From: CAZMGY01 sp964565945 [NCBI: uncultured bacterium]
Lineage (GTDB): Bacteria; GCA-001730085
Length of the DNA stretch: 64,000 nt
Assembly: GCA_964565945.1 (NCBI GenBank)
Contig: CAZMGY010000021.1
Location: 124,001 to 188,000, forward strand
Reading direction: 5' to 3'
This document shows positions 1 through 10,019 of the stretch, one piece after another (within the stretch, counting starts at the first letter, position 1; the number at the start of each line of letters is the position of its first letter). The position numbers and the translations under genes are program-made. The notes below the pieces were generated by a model. The model had not been told where the DNA came from and did not search any database. It saw only the letters and a program-made list of their open reading frames with translations.

Positions 1-63
1 TACCATTACACCATCGGGCAATAAAACTTTATTATCGACAAGTTCGTGCGAAATTGCAATCAA
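1..63 (-). CDS. Possible 5' end of an unrecognised gene, cut by the window edge
   Basis: An open frame on the minus strand starts with a TTG that overlaps the spoVG stop (TTGA) and runs 21 codons off the window edge, beginning MIAISHELVDNKVLLPDGV. The overlap and lack of stops suggest the next gene of the ispE-spoVG transcript. The fragment is too short to identify and may be chance. Confidence 0.3.
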   Translation of the reverse strand, partial: MIAISHELVDNKVLLPDGVMV

Positions 64-457
64 GAAACTGCGAAAGCTTCTCCTGCGTAGTTTTTTCTAC
101 ATAGCTCTTCGGTGTAAGCATCCAAAACTCTCGCTTGAATATACTCTCTTGCCTCAACTGTTATTGGATGAGCAATATCCCAGTGATCAGATTGGAAATT
201 TTGCTCAACACCTGCAGCCCACTGTAACATGGTCCCACAAAAGGAACAACATTTGCTTCGCACAGTATTTTTATTACAACACTGAGGACAGGGTTCTTTG
301 ACTTTGCGACTCGGCATGGCTACAAACAAGCCTTGATTCTCACTAATAATCTTTAAGTCGCATACCACAAAGGAATCTTCAAAAGTAACAGTTACATAAG
401 CTTTAAGCTTTTTATCTTCACTATCCTTTAGAAAACCCTTACTTCAGTTATTTCCAC
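60..457 (-). CDS. spoVG: SpoVG-family regulator with zinc-ribbon insert; apparent frameshift near the N-terminus
   Basis: SpoVG proteins are small nucleic-acid-binding regulators. The family core is clear: GLFVAMPSRK, then DIAHPIT, then a helical C-terminus. Between these sits a four-cysteine insert (CPQC and CSFC), a predicted zinc ribbon absent from the B. subtilis protein. The expected N-terminus is split between two frames. A GTG at 455-457 reads VEITEVRVF and then stops, while LKDSEDKKLKAYVTVTF continues in the frame that joins the core. One extra base in the T4 run (plus-strand A4 at 432-435) would restore a normal protein of about 132 residues. The GTG overlaps the end of ispE, so the two genes are probably co-transcribed. 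Either a sequencing error or a real inactivating indel could explain the break. If real, translation could begin only at an internal GTG (366-368), without the first beta strands. Confidence 0.8.
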
Positions 458-1337
458 AACCTCGCTCCTTCCCTTCACCTACATTGCGGAAGACCCGTTT
501 AGAAATAAATCCAACATAACCCTGATGCCCAACCAAGTCTAAGATTTTTTGTCCCTCACTACTATTCGGACATTCAATAAAAAAAGCTGCCCCACTGCCC
601 GACATCCTAACTGGGTACGAAGTCAATTTTTCCAGCTGCTGTTTTGCTTTCCTAAGTTCTGGATAAAGACCAAACGTCACCTCCTCTAAGTCATTTGTAA
701 ATTCTTCACTTTCCAGTAATTTCGGAGAAAAAAAATTACCTTGTTTTATATCATGATTAGCTTTCTGTGTCAAAGATTCTTTTAAAGCCCGAAAAACTTT
801 AGCTGTCGATACATGCACATCTGGACAAACGATAACGTACTCAAATCCTTGCAGAGAAGGCATTGGAAGGATTTTATCACCTCGCCCTTCCCCCCGAGCA
901 GTTCCCCCAAATAAAAAGAAAGAAACATCGGCTCCTAACCGTTTCGCTAAAGGAATAAGTTGAGCATGTGCCACTCCCGCGTAATCGGCCAAAGCCAATA
1001 AAGTGCTGGCTGCATTGCTACTACCTCCACCAAGTCCTGCCCCAACAGGAATATGTTTGCTCAACTGAATCGCCACCGAAAAATTACAAGCGAAGGTTTT
1101 TAAAAATAATTTTGCTGCTTTATATACCAAATTATCTTCGAGAGCACAGGGACTAGCCTCACAGATAAGGCTAATAAGAGAAAGTTGATCATTGGTGAAT
1201 GAAAACACCATGTGATCAGCTAAATCAATTTCTTGAAAAATAGTATCTAGATTGTGGTAACCATCTTCACGATGACCAAGAACTCTTAAATACAAGTTAA
1301 TCTTTGCATAAGAATACTTTTCAACCACTTTAACCAT
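444..1337 (-). CDS. ispE: 4-diphosphocytidyl-2-C-methyl-D-erythritol kinase
   Basis: IspE phosphorylates CDP-methylerythritol in the non-mevalonate (MEP) pathway to isoprenoid precursors. The 297-residue protein is of normal length and shows GHMP-kinase features: the N-terminal substrate motif YAKINLYLRV, the ATP-binding loop PVGAGLGGGSSNAAS near residue 95, and the C-terminal motif RMSGSGAAFF near residue 245. It lies between a 30-residue basic protein gene (upstream) and spoVG, whose start overlaps its 3' end. No other MEP-pathway gene is in the window. The assignment is secure from motifs. Confidence 0.95.
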   Translation of the reverse strand: MVKVVEKYSYAKINLYLRVLGHREDGYHNLDTIFQEIDLADHMVFSFTNDQLSLISLICEASPCALEDNLVYKAAKLFLKTFACNFSVAIQLSKHIPVGAGLGGGSSNAASTLLALADYAGVAHAQLIPLAKRLGADVSFFLFGGTARGEGRGDKILPMPSLQGFEYVIVCPDVHVSTAKVFRALKESLTQKANHDIKQGNFFSPKLLESEEFTNDLEEVTFGLYPELRKAKQQLEKLTSYPVRMSGSGAAFFIECPNSSEGQKILDLVGHQGYVGFISKRVFRNVGEGKERGCGNN

Positions 1338-1343
1338 ACGGGA

Positions 1344-1436
1344 CTATTTCTTCTTTTTATGACGATTTTTTCTCAAACGCTTTTTACGTTTATGCGTATT
1401 GATTTTTTTACGTTTTCTTTTTTTACCACAAGGCAT
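1344..1436 (-). CDS. Very small basic protein of the AURKAIP1/COX24 (bS22/mS38-like) type
   Basis: This 30-residue ORF begins MPCGKKRKRKKINTHKRKK and is almost entirely Lys/Arg/His. It has a good ribosome-binding site (AAGGAG) about 9 bases before its ATG. It matches the pattern of AURKAIP1/COX24-domain peptides, known as short basic ribosome-associated proteins in Bacteroidetes and Actinobacteria and as mitochondrial mS38. By analogy it should sit in rRNA near the decoding region of the small subunit (inference). It lies tightly between hisG and ispE on the same strand. It is easily missed by gene callers because of its length. Confidence 0.8.
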   Translation of the reverse strand: MPCGKKRKRKKINTHKRKKRLRKNRHKKKK

Positions 1437-1450
1437 CGAAAAAATACTCC

Positions 1451-2329
1451 TTATACAATAACTTTATTCAAGGGATACTCCACAATATCTTGAGTCCCTA
1501 GCTCTTTGAGTTGAGGAATAATTTCTCTCACAATAGCTTCGTCCATCATAACATCTATCGCAACCCACTCAGAATCTAATAGCGGAGCCACTGTAGGCAT
1601 TTTCATGCCTGGCAACAACTCAATAACACGCTCCACATTGCTCTTAGGCAAGTTCATTTTTAAACCTACCTTAGCACCTGCCAACAAGGCTCCACGTAAT
1701 AAAAGAGCGATATTATCTATCTTTTTTCTCTTAAAAGAATCTTGGTAAGCCGCTTTGTTGGCAACCAGTTGAGTGTTGGATTCAACAACTGTGTCCACAA
1801 TGCGCAAATTATTCGCTCGCAAAGAACTCCCAGTTTCTGTTAGCTCAACAATCGCATCGACCAATTTAGGAGTTTTAACTTCCGTTGCTCCCCAAGAGAA
1901 CTCAACATCTGCCGAAACCCCATGTTTAGCCAAATAAGCTTCGGTGGCACCCACAAGTTCCGTCGCAATACGTTTACCCTCTAAATCTTTCACCGTTTGA
2001 ATTTCGGAATCATTAGGAACAGCCACGACCCATCGCACAGATTGGTACCCTTGCTTCCCATAAACAAGCTCTTCAACCATCTCGACATCAGCATTATTTT
2101 CAACTACCCAATCTTGACCAGTCAAGCCCACATCAAGAACACCTCCTTCAACATAACGAGCCATTTCTTGAGCACGAATAAGAATACACTCAATTTCGGC
2201 ATCGTTCACTTTAGGAAAATAAGAACGCGAGCTAATCGAAATACTGTAGCCAGCTTTTTTAAACAAGGCCACAGTCGACTCTTGCAAGCTTCCCTTGGGA
2301 ATTCCCAACTTTAAGATTTGTTCCGCCAT
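1451..2329 (-). CDS. hisG: ATP phosphoribosyltransferase (long form)
   Basis: HisG condenses ATP with PRPP, the first step of histidine synthesis. At 292 residues this is the long, hexameric form with a C-terminal ACT-like regulatory domain for histidine feedback. Visible signatures are LGIPKGSLQ at the N-terminus, the region [10 protein letters not shown], and the PRPP-site stretch [17 protein letters not shown] near residue 165. The C-terminal third (from about residue 215) contains the regulatory domain with [11 protein letters not shown]. No other his gene is adjacent, so it is either an isolated pathway gene or split from a dispersed operon. It is followed on the same strand by the 30-residue basic protein and ispE. 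Confidence 0.95.
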   Translation of the reverse strand: MAEQILKLGIPKGSLQESTVALFKKAGYSISISSRSYFPKVNDAEIECILIRAQEMARYVEGGVLDVGLTGQDWVVENNADVEMVEELVYGKQGYQSVRWVVAVPNDSEIQTVKDLEGKRIATELVGATEAYLAKHGVSADVEFSWGATEVKTPKLVDAIVELTETGSSLRANNLRIVDTVVESNTQLVANKAAYQDSFKRKKIDNIALLLRGALLAGAKVGLKMNLPKSNVERVIELLPGMKMPTVAPLLDSEWVAIDVMMDEAIVREIIPQLKELGTQDIVEYPLNKVIV

Positions 2330-2456
2330 TTTTCTTCCTAGCTATGTTTGATTGCCTATTAATAACGCAACCACAACATATGAATGATTTTACTTAGAGT
2401 TCCATACCTAACTTGCCCAGATGCTTTCGATAACGAAAAATCTTGCTTCTTTTTTA

Positions 2457-2532
2457 TGGTGGGCAGTGCAGGACTCGAACCTGCGACATCATGTGTGTAG
2501 GACATGCGCTCTCCCAACTGAGCTAACTGCCC
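2457..2532 (-). tRNA. tRNA-Val (anticodon TAC)
   Basis: The 76-nt cloverleaf with encoded CCA has perfect acceptor (GGGCAGT/ACTGCCC), D (GCTC/GAGC), anticodon (CATGT/ACATG) and T (GCAGG/CCTGC) stems. The anticodon loop is CCTACAC, giving anticodon TAC (Val). Position 33, almost always U, is C here. Confidence 0.9.
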
Positions 2533-2592
2533 CCCCATATTCCAAGCACAGCTGAAAATTATATCATAACCAGAGTATTTGTCAATATTTAT

Positions 2593-5262
2593 CTAAAACG
2601 CCAACTTCCGTAGCATCGTCTGCAAAATACCACCGTTACGAAAATAATCGACCTCCACAGGCGTATCGATACGTGCCTTAGCCACAAAGGTAATCTCCCT
2701 TCCATCGGGCTTGGTCACCACAACATTCACATCATCTCCTGCAGACAATTGATCATTCAATCCTGGAAAATCAAATATTTCGTCTCCAAACAAACCTAAA
2801 CTGTCCGCAGAATCATCTTGCTTGAACTGCAAAGGCAACACACCCATACCAATCAAGTTGCTTCGATGGATGCGCTCATAACTCCGAGCAATCACCACAC
2901 GTACGCCGAGCAAGAACGTCCCTTTGGCTGCCCAATCACGGCTAGATCCCGTTCCATACTCTTTACCAGCCAAAACCATCAACGGAGTCGAAACCTCCTT
3001 ATATTTAAAAGACGCATCATAAACACTCATCACTTTGTCTTCAGGAAAAAAGGTAGTCCAACCGCCTTCGGTACCCAGCGCCAATTGATTACGCAAACGA
3101 ATATTGGCAAAAGTTCCTCGCGTCATCACGCGGTCATTCCCCCGGCGTGAACCGTAACTATTAAAATTCTCGGGTTTTGTCCCCTGCGATTGCAAAAATT
3201 CCCCCGCAGGACTATCGATTTTAATCGCACCAGCCGGAGAAATATGATCGGTGGTCACAGAATCACCCAGTTTAAGTAAGACGCGAGCTCCATGAATTGG
3301 TGAAATCGGCACCAGTTCACTATCCATGGTGTCAAAAAAGGGCGGTTCTTGAATATACGAACTTTCTTCTTCCCACGCATAAAGTTCCGATTGAGCCACA
3401 TCAATATTTTGCCACTCTTCGGTTCCCGTAAAGGCATTGTCACGCATGTCGGCAAACTGCTCCGAGGTCACAACTTCATCAATCACTTCGGCAATGTCTT
3501 GCTGACTAGGCCAAATGTCACGCAAATACACATCATTGCCGTCGGCATCTTGACCTAGAGATTCCTTTTGAATATCTCTTGCAACTGAACCCGCCAAAGC
3601 ATAGGCCACCACCAAAGGAGGAGAAGCTAAGTAATTGGCTTTCACATGAGGGTTAATCCGACCTTCAAAATTGCGATTGCCACTCAAGACACTCGCCACA
3701 ACAAGATTCGCAGACTGAATCGCATTGGAAACATCTTGCGGAAGTGGTCCACTGTTACCAATACAAGTCGTGCAGCCATAGCCAACTACATTAAAACCTA
3801 ATTGACTTAAGGGCTCAAGCAAACCCCCTTTGTCCAAATAGGCGGTCACTGCCGTCGATCCAGGAGCTAAACTGGTTTTCACAAAAGATTTAACCTTCAA
3901 ACCTTTGGCCACAGCCTTTTGAGCCAACAATCCAGCTCCAATCAACACCGAAGGGTTGGAGGTATTCGTGCAACTTGTGATTGCAGCAATCACAACCGAC
4001 CCATGCTCCAAAGAGCCCTTGCCTTCTACCTCGACCGATTGAGTTAAGTCCGACTCAGACACAGCAAATCCTCGTTCACTCACAGGTACTTGCAAGGTTT
4101 GCACAAACTCAGGAGCCATTTGATCCAAAGCAACGCGGTCATGAGGTCTTTTAGGACCCGCCAAACTCGGAACAACTGTACTCATATCCAAAGAAAGGGT
4201 GTCGCTGTACTGCGGAACAGGTTTATCTAAAGAATAAAATAAGCCTTGGGCTTGGGTGTAAGCTTCCACCAATTCAACTTGATCCGCACTGCGACCAGTC
4301 ACCTGAAGATACCTAAGGGTTTCTTGATCAACGGGAAAAAAGCCCATCGTAGAGCCATATTCAGGCGCCATATTGGCAATAGTCGCACGATTGGCTAAAC
4401 TCATCTTCGCCGAACCTTCGCCATAAAACTCAACAATTTTTCCGACAACCCCTTTTTGCCGCAACATTTCAGTGATTGTCAACACCAAATCAGTGGCCGT
4501 AACGCCTTCTTTTAACTCACTGGTCAGTTCAAAACCAATCACTTCGGGCATCACCATAGAAATAGGCTCCCCCAGCATAACTGCTTCCGCCTCAATACCC
4601 CCAACGCCCCAGCCAACAATACCGAGACCATTAATCATTGTGGTATGACTATCAGTTCCGACCAAGCTATCTGGAAAAACAACTGTCTCACCGTCAACCT
4701 GACGCTTCAAAACACCTTCGGCCAAACATTCCAAGTTGACCTGATGGATAATACCGCGACCAGGAGGAACAATGCGAAAATTATCAAAAGCATTTTGTCC
4801 CCACTTAAGAAATTCGTAACGCTCTTGGTTGCGCTCAAATTCAATGTCCATGTTCTCTTTAAGCGCCTGCTCATGACCAAAGTGATCCACCTGAACCGAA
4901 TGATCAATCACAAGATCACAAGGAATTTGGGGATTAATTTTTTGAGGATTTCCTCCTAGCTTCTTCATCGCCGAACGCATGGCCGCTAAATCAACCACAC
5001 ACGGAACTCCAGTAAAGTCTTGTAAAATCACTCGACCTGGCTTAAAGCTAATTTCGGTTTGACCAGCTGTCTGCGGAGACCAGCTGGCTAATTTTTCAAC
5101 ATCCGCATCGGTCACTTGAAAAGCATCATTGTTGCGCAAAGCGGACTCTAATAAAATACGAATCGAATAAGGCAAAGTTTCAATGGCAAACCCCTTATCT
5201 TTGAGGACACCTAAATCAAAATATGTAAATGCGCCAGCCGAGGTCTGAAGTTGTTTTTTCAT
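2593..5262 (-). CDS. acnA: Aconitate hydratase, AcnA/IRP1 type
   Basis: Aconitase interconverts citrate and isocitrate in the TCA cycle using a [4Fe-4S] cluster. The 889-residue protein has the usual AcnA length and the cluster cysteines in SCTNTSNPS (about residue 430) and [10 protein letters not shown] (about 500). The C-terminal swivel domain includes [12 protein letters not shown] near residue 770. I chose the ATG at 5260-5262, which follows a GGAGTGG ribosome site; a GTG nine bases earlier (5271) is an alternative start. It stands alone with its own promoter overlapping the end of the neighbouring glycosyltransferase gene. Its product should work with the sdhCAB complex encoded just upstream. 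Confidence 0.96.
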   Translation of the reverse strand: MKKQLQTSAGAFTYFDLGVLKDKGFAIETLPYSIRILLESALRNNDAFQVTDADVEKLASWSPQTAGQTEISFKPGRVILQDFTGVPCVVDLAAMRSAMKKLGGNPQKINPQIPCDLVIDHSVQVDHFGHEQALKENMDIEFERNQERYEFLKWGQNAFDNFRIVPPGRGIIHQVNLECLAEGVLKRQVDGETVVFPDSLVGTDSHTTMINGLGIVGWGVGGIEAEAVMLGEPISMVMPEVIGFELTSELKEGVTATDLVLTITEMLRQKGVVGKIVEFYGEGSAKMSLANRATIANMAPEYGSTMGFFPVDQETLRYLQVTGRSADQVELVEAYTQAQGLFYSLDKPVPQYSDTLSLDMSTVVPSLAGPKRPHDRVALDQMAPEFVQTLQVPVSERGFAVSESDLTQSVEVEGKGSLEHGSVVIAAITSCTNTSNPSVLIGAGLLAQKAVAKGLKVKSFVKTSLAPGSTAVTAYLDKGGLLEPLSQLGFNVVGYGCTTCIGNSGPLPQDVSNAIQSANLVVASVLSGNRNFEGRINPHVKANYLASPPLVVAYALAGSVARDIQKESLGQDADGNDVYLRDIWPSQQDIAEVIDEVVTSEQFADMRDNAFTGTEEWQNIDVAQSELYAWEEESSYIQEPPFFDTMDSELVPISPIHGARVLLKLGDSVTTDHISPAGAIKIDSPAGEFLQSQGTKPENFNSYGSRRGNDRVMTRGTFANIRLRNQLALGTEGGWTTFFPEDKVMSVYDASFKYKEVSTPLMVLAGKEYGTGSSRDWAAKGTFLLGVRVVIARSYERIHRSNLIGMGVLPLQFKQDDSADSLGLFGDEIFDFPGLNDQLSAGDDVNVVVTKPDGREITFVAKARIDTPVEVDYFRNGGILQTMLRKLAF

Positions 5263-5320
5263 GTATTCCACTCCATCTCATATACCATGCAATGAATTCC
5301 CTTCCTATAATAATCACTCT

Positions 5321-5349
5321 ATTCTATCTTGTCTTTAACGGTTTGTCAC
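5321..5349 (-). promoter_or_regulatory. Sigma70-type promoter for acnA
   Basis: On the minus strand GTGACA and TAGAAT are separated by 17 bases, each differing from consensus at one position. The -10 ends about 60 bases before the aconitase start. The -35 box overlaps the 3' end of the glycosyltransferase gene. Confidence 0.55.
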
Positions 5350-6542
5350 ATGAATCTCAAGGAGGTATACAAACTGAGCAACGTATCCAAAGCTTTTTGG
5401 GGGGCATAAGTTTCACGAACCAAACGCAAACCAGCCTCACGCTTCTCAGCCCGCAAATGTGGCTGAGACAAATATTGACGCAAGCAATTCGCCAAAGCCT
5501 CCGCATCATCAGCCTGATAAAAAAGAGCCTGATTTTGGGCATGCTCAAACATCCCCCCTGCTCGGCTTCCAATAACGGGACAGCCAGATGCCATAGCTTC
5601 AATCCATATCAGCCCTACCGCTTCTTCCGCCACAGATGGAAACACCAAACACAACGCTTGACGGTACGCTATCGCCAAATCAGGTTTTGTCATATAGCCC
5701 TCAAAAGAAACTCTATCTTGCAAACCATGCTCCTTTAACTGAGTCTGCAAGCCTTCTCGATACTCGTCTTCATTCGGTCCGACACTTCTTAATCGTAAAT
5801 CAGGATATTCATCAGCCAGCCGAATAAAAGCCTCCACCAAACGATGTGAACCTTTGTAAGGACTCAACGAACCCACAAATAACACACTCATTTCTTGGGC
5901 ATTGCAACTCTCTATTGAAGAAAAACAGTCCAGATCAATCCAAGGGTTCACCACCCACCAACGGCCCTGTAACAGACCGTAAGATTCGTACACATCCTTC
6001 ATCCGTTTGGCTGGGGCAATCGCGCAATCAATCGAAGACATCATCTGCCGAAACATCGCCAAGCGCACATAGCTCTTAACACCCGCACAAAACATGCAGG
6101 TGCGCCACCCGTGCCCAGCACACATATTGGTGGCCTGGCGCTTCATATCTATAAAGGAACGGTAAACACATAGAGGCCAATAATCATGCGAAAACCAAAC
6201 GGTCGGTATCCCTAGACGTCGGGCAATCACAAACACTTGCGGGGACAAAGTAACTAAATTGTGTCCCTGTACGATATTGATCTGATGCTGACGGATAAGC
6301 TCTTGATAATGCGTCACATGTGTTCGCCAATGTCCCGAAAGATGTACACAAACAACTTTATCGCCCCATTCTATCTCTGACGATTGCGACGTAGCTGAAG
6401 CCACCACAATCGTTTCGATCGCCTCATGCTTAACCATATGCTTAAGCAAAAGCTTCATCCTCGTTTCGGCACCACCACCTTGAAGACCCGAATCATTCAC
6501 CAACAAAAGACGTAAGCCTCTTGATTCTTTCTTATTAGTCAT
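5346..6542 (-). CDS. GT4-family glycosyltransferase
   Basis: This is a 398-residue GT-B-fold glycosyltransferase, probably acting on cell-surface polysaccharide or lipopolysaccharide. The N-terminal domain opens with a beta strand and glycine-rich turn (LLLVNDSGLQGGGAET). The C-terminal nucleotide-sugar domain has VLFVGSLSPYKG near residue 225 and the EX7E region VGLIWIEAMASGCPVIGSRAG near residue 320. A cysteine-rich stretch (LCVY, NMCAG, TCMFC; residues about 125-155) is seen in some GT4 enzymes of this type. It follows sdhB by 7 bases, so it is probably on the sdh transcript although functionally unrelated. The sugar and acceptor cannot be told. Confidence 0.85.
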   Translation of the reverse strand: MTNKKESRGLRLLLVNDSGLQGGGAETRMKLLLKHMVKHEAIETIVVASATSQSSEIEWGDKVVCVHLSGHWRTHVTHYQELIRQHQINIVQGHNLVTLSPQVFVIARRLGIPTVWFSHDYWPLCVYRSFIDMKRQATNMCAGHGWRTCMFCAGVKSYVRLAMFRQMMSSIDCAIAPAKRMKDVYESYGLLQGRWWVVNPWIDLDCFSSIESCNAQEMSVLFVGSLSPYKGSHRLVEAFIRLADEYPDLRLRSVGPNEDEYREGLQTQLKEHGLQDRVSFEGYMTKPDLAIAYRQALCLVFPSVAEEAVGLIWIEAMASGCPVIGSRAGGMFEHAQNQALFYQADDAEALANCLRQYLSQPHLRAEKREAGLRLVRETYAPQKALDTLLSLYTSLRFM

Positions 6543-6549
6543 AAGGAAC

Positions 6550-7293
6550 TTATCTTAATAGATACTCACGGTTCATCCGTGCAATGCTATCAACAGAAAT
6601 GGCTTTAGGACAAGCCGCTTCACATTCGTAAGTATTGCTGCAATTGCCAAATCCCTCTTGATCCATCTGCTCGACCATCTGCTTCACACGAGCCGAACGG
6701 TCAACTTGCCCTTGAGGAAGAAGTGCCATTTGAGACACTTTCGCTCCCACAAACAACATCGGAGAAGCATTTGGACAGGCCGCAGCACAAGCACCGCAAC
6801 CAATACATGCCGCCATATCCATGGCCAAATCAGCATCGTTTTTCGAAATTAAAATATCATTCGCCTCGGGAACGCCTCCTGTGCTGGCCGAGGTGTAGCC
6901 CCCCGCCGATATCACTCGATCCAACGAGGAGCGATCCACCGCAAGATCTTTAATAACAGGAAAACCTTTCACGCGCCAAGGCTCAATCACCAATAAATCG
7001 CCATCATTAAAATGGCGCATATGAAGCTGGCACAAAGTTGTCTCGTCTAAAGGTCCATGCGCTTGTCCATTCACCATAGCACCACACATGCCACAAATCC
7101 CCTCACGACAATCATGATCAAACGCAACCAGGTCTTTACCTTCTTTAGTCAAGCGCTCATTAAGCACATCAAACATTTCTAAAAAAGACATATCGGTGCT
7201 CACTTGATCCAATTCATAGGTTTCAAAATGCCCTTTGACATTTTGAGAAGCTTGTCGCCATATTTTGAGGCTTAAGGCCATTGTTTGTCCCAT
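6550..7293 (-). CDS. sdhB: Succinate dehydrogenase/fumarate reductase iron-sulfur subunit
   Basis: SdhB carries electrons between the flavoprotein and the membrane anchor of complex II through [2Fe-2S], [4Fe-4S] and [3Fe-4S] clusters. The 247-residue protein shows the plant-ferredoxin-type motif [10 protein letters not shown] with a later CQLH (about residues 62-90), then [12 protein letters not shown] (about 163) and CEAACP (about 225). The start has AAAGGAG 9 bases upstream, and its ATG overlaps the sdhA stop by one base (TAATG). It is the last gene of sdhCAB. Confidence 0.96.
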   Translation of the reverse strand: MGQTMALSLKIWRQASQNVKGHFETYELDQVSTDMSFLEMFDVLNERLTKEGKDLVAFDHDCREGICGMCGAMVNGQAHGPLDETTLCQLHMRHFNDGDLLVIEPWRVKGFPVIKDLAVDRSSLDRVISAGGYTSASTGGVPEANDILISKNDADLAMDMAACIGCGACAAACPNASPMLFVGAKVSQMALLPQGQVDRSARVKQMVEQMDQEGFGNCSNTYECEAACPKAISVDSIARMNREYLLR

Positions 7294-9206
7294 TACTTGT
7301 AACTCCTTTGAGTCAATTTGACATTTTCAAAAGATAATTCTTCTTGATGACGAACAGTCTGCTGATTTTCACCTTTGTATTCCCAAACAGCTACGTGACA
7401 AAAATCGTTATCATCACGCAAAGCTTCACCCTCTTCGGTTTGAGATTCCTCTCGAAAGTGACCACCACATGATTCTTTGCGGCTTAAAGCATCTCGCACC
7501 ATAAGTTCTCCATACTCCAAAAAGTCAGCAACACGTCCTGCGCGTTCCAAGGTCTGATTAAAATCTCCCTCAGAACCAGAAACATTCACATTGCGCCAAA
7601 ACTCTTCGCGAATTTGAGGGATTCTTTCGAGAGCCAGTTTGAGACCGTCTTCGTTGCGAGCCATGCCACAATAGTCCCACATGATGTGCCCCAATTCCTT
7701 ATGAAAATCGTCAACCGTTCGCTTGCCTTGAATGCTTAAAAGCTTGGCAATCCTCTCTTGCACAGCATTTTTGGCGTCCTGAAACTCCTCTGCCGAATCA
7801 TCACACTGTTCAGGTGTTACTTTGGCCAAATAATCACCAATCGTGTACGGCAGAATAAAATAGCCATCGGCCAAACCTTGCATCAGAGCACTCGCTCCCA
7901 AGCGATTCGCCCCATGATCCGAAAAGTTAGCTTCGCCCAAAACGAAAAGGCCAGAAATTGTGCTCATTAAATTATAGTCCACCCATAACCCCCCCATCGT
8001 GTAATGTACAGCGGGGTAAATCATCATCGGGTTTTTGTAGGGATTTTCCCCTGTGATGCGTTCGTACATATCAAATAAATTACTATAACGCGCTCTAATC
8101 GTATCTTCCCCTAAACGCTGAATTGACTCGGTGAAATCTAAATAAACGGCCAAAGCAGTTGTTCCCACCCCCTTATCTTCATCGCATTGCGTTTTGGCAT
8201 TGCGCGAAGCCACATCACGAGGCACAAGGTTGCCAAAGCTAGGATAAAGGCGCTCTAAATAGTAATCGCGTTCGCTTTCGGGAATATCTTTGGCAGCACG
8301 CGTATCTCCTTGTTCTTTCGGGACCCACACACGACCATCATTACGCAAGCTCTCGCTCATCAAAGTCAGCTTAGACTGATAATCTCCATGAACAGGAATA
8401 CAGGTAGGATGAATCTGTGTGAAGCAAGGGTTTGCAAATCCAGCCCCTTTTTTATAAGCTTTCCAAATCGCTGTCACATTGCTTGCCATCGCATTGGTCG
8501 ACAAATAAAACACATTGCCGTAACCTCCAGTAGCCAAAACCACCGCATCGGCAGCATAAGTCTCTAATTCACCATTAATCAAATTGCGAACCACAATGCC
8601 TTTAGCCACACCATCAACAAGCACAAGCTCCATCATTTCTCGACGAACAAAAAGCTTCGCCTGACCCTTCTCGACCTCTTTCATAAGAGCCCCATAGGCG
8701 CCCAATAAAAGTTGTTGCCCTGTTTGGCCACGCGCATAAAAAGTTCGAGAAACCTGCGCACCTCCAAAAGAGCGATTGGCCAAGTAACCACTATATTCGC
8801 GGGCAAAAGGGACCCCTTGAGCCACGCACTGATCAATAATGTTATTGCTCACTTCGGCCAAACGATACACATTGGCTTCTCGAGAACGATAATCACCCCC
8901 TTTGACAGTGTCATAAAATAAACGCAACACACTATCGCCATCATTAGGATAATTTTTGGCTGCGTTAATTCCACCTTGGGCCGCAATGCTATGTGCTCTT
9001 CGGGGAGAATCTTGAATACAAAAGGCTTTGACGTTGTAACCCATTTCTGCCAAAGAGGCACTTGCCGACGCTCCTGCTAATCCCGTGCCCACAACAATCA
9101 CATTGTACTTACGTTTGTTTGCTGGGTTTACAAGCTTCAAATTAAACTTATGCTGAGTCCATTTCTCGGCAATAGGGCCTTCAGGAATTTTGGCATCTAA
9201 CTGCAT
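7293..9206 (-). CDS. sdhA: Succinate dehydrogenase/fumarate reductase flavoprotein subunit
   Basis: SdhA oxidises succinate (or reduces fumarate) at a covalently bound FAD on the cytoplasmic side. The 637-residue protein has the FAD-binding [15 protein letters not shown] near residue 40, and [12 protein letters not shown] containing the FAD-attachment His. Catalytic-domain motifs include HTMGG-like [11 protein letters not shown] and [13 protein letters not shown]. The length and order (C-A-B) fit the B. subtilis/Bacteroidetes/epsilonproteobacterial type-B complex. I chose the ATG at 9204-9206, which follows AGGTGG; an in-frame GTG at 9218 inside the sdhC end is the alternative. Confidence 0.96.
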   Translation of the reverse strand: MQLDAKIPEGPIAEKWTQHKFNLKLVNPANKRKYNVIVVGTGLAGASASASLAEMGYNVKAFCIQDSPRRAHSIAAQGGINAAKNYPNDGDSVLRLFYDTVKGGDYRSREANVYRLAEVSNNIIDQCVAQGVPFAREYSGYLANRSFGGAQVSRTFYARGQTGQQLLLGAYGALMKEVEKGQAKLFVRREMMELVLVDGVAKGIVVRNLINGELETYAADAVVLATGGYGNVFYLSTNAMASNVTAIWKAYKKGAGFANPCFTQIHPTCIPVHGDYQSKLTLMSESLRNDGRVWVPKEQGDTRAAKDIPESERDYYLERLYPSFGNLVPRDVASRNAKTQCDEDKGVGTTALAVYLDFTESIQRLGEDTIRARYSNLFDMYERITGENPYKNPMMIYPAVHYTMGGLWVDYNLMSTISGLFVLGEANFSDHGANRLGASALMQGLADGYFILPYTIGDYLAKVTPEQCDDSAEEFQDAKNAVQERIAKLLSIQGKRTVDDFHKELGHIMWDYCGMARNEDGLKLALERIPQIREEFWRNVNVSGSEGDFNQTLERAGRVADFLEYGELMVRDALSRKESCGGHFREESQTEEGEALRDDNDFCHVAVWEYKGENQQTVRHQEELSFENVKLTQRSYK

Positions 9207-9210
9207 AATC

Positions 9211-9906
9211 TCATCCACCTGCTTTCAGAGTGCATGAACTGCACTGACTTACAAAATACACATAGGCGGGAATTGAAACATACCCCGCAGTTATCACAAT
9301 AGCAAAAATGCGACTGGCCTTTTTGATGAGAGGCGCATAGTTTTTGTTACAAAGTCCAAATGTTTGAAAAAAGCTCTGCACACCATGATCTAGATGCAAT
9401 CCCACCGCAACCATAGCAATGGCATACCATAAGGAATGCCCGATCGAAAGAAACGAGTTATAAACCAAGCCATAAAGACCTAGGTTCTGACCCCTCACAA
9501 CGCTGGCAAGTCCATAATGCTCGGTAAGAGTGTAGTCTAACAAATGCAAAATGATGTACACCAAAATGATCGGACCTGTAAAGCGCATGGTGCGTGAACT
9601 AAAGGTTTGCTTACCAGAACCAACAAACACCGCATAACAATTTTCGCGCCCTCGGCTATTTTGCCGTACCAACAAAGCGGTTATCACCAAGTGAGTAATA
9701 AATATCGCGAGCAGACCAGCTTCAAAAACATTCAATAAAGGGCGCAAGTTTTTAAGCTTCGCTGCATAGCCATTAAAAGTTTCGGGACCAAAATAAAAGG
9801 TTAAGTTACCTGCCAAATGCGCCACCACAAACGAAATCAGAACCAAACCAGAGACAGCTACTATCTGTTTTTTTCCAATTGATGACTTTAAATAAGAACT
9901 TAACAT
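9211..9906 (-). CDS. sdhC: Succinate dehydrogenase cytochrome b558 membrane anchor
   Basis: This 231-residue membrane protein has about five transmembrane helices and is the single-subunit di-haem anchor of type-B complex II. Candidate haem-ligand histidines lie in helices around [14 protein letters not shown] (residue 30), [12 protein letters not shown] (80), ILHLLDYTL (120) and [22 protein letters not shown] (155-175). It is the first gene of sdhCAB and overlaps an alternative sdhA GTG start. I chose ATG at 9906; a TTG two codons earlier is possible. A promoter lies about 65 bases upstream. Confidence 0.92.
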   Translation of the reverse strand: MLSSYLKSSIGKKQIVAVSGLVLISFVVAHLAGNLTFYFGPETFNGYAAKLKNLRPLLNVFEAGLLAIFITHLVITALLVRQNSRGRENCYAVFVGSGKQTFSSRTMRFTGPIILVYIILHLLDYTLTEHYGLASVVRGQNLGLYGLVYNSFLSIGHSLWYAIAMVAVGLHLDHGVQSFFQTFGLCNKNYAPLIKKASRIFAIVITAGYVSIPAYVYFVSQCSSCTLKAGG

Positions 9907-9968
9907 ACGCAAAATTTCTCTAATAAACTAACACTTGTGAACCCTTTGCCACAGTTACCTTTTCATAA

Positions 9969-9997
9969 ACTATACTCTTCTTATCTCAAAAAAACAA
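9969..9997 (-). promoter_or_regulatory. Sigma70-type promoter for sdhCAB
   Basis: On the minus strand TTGTTT and TATAGT are separated by exactly 17 bases, about 60 bases before the sdhC start. No other good promoter is seen between sdhC and the GT2-GT4 gene. Confidence 0.55.
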
Positions 9998-10019
9998 CTC
10001 TCCCTCCATGGACCTGTTT

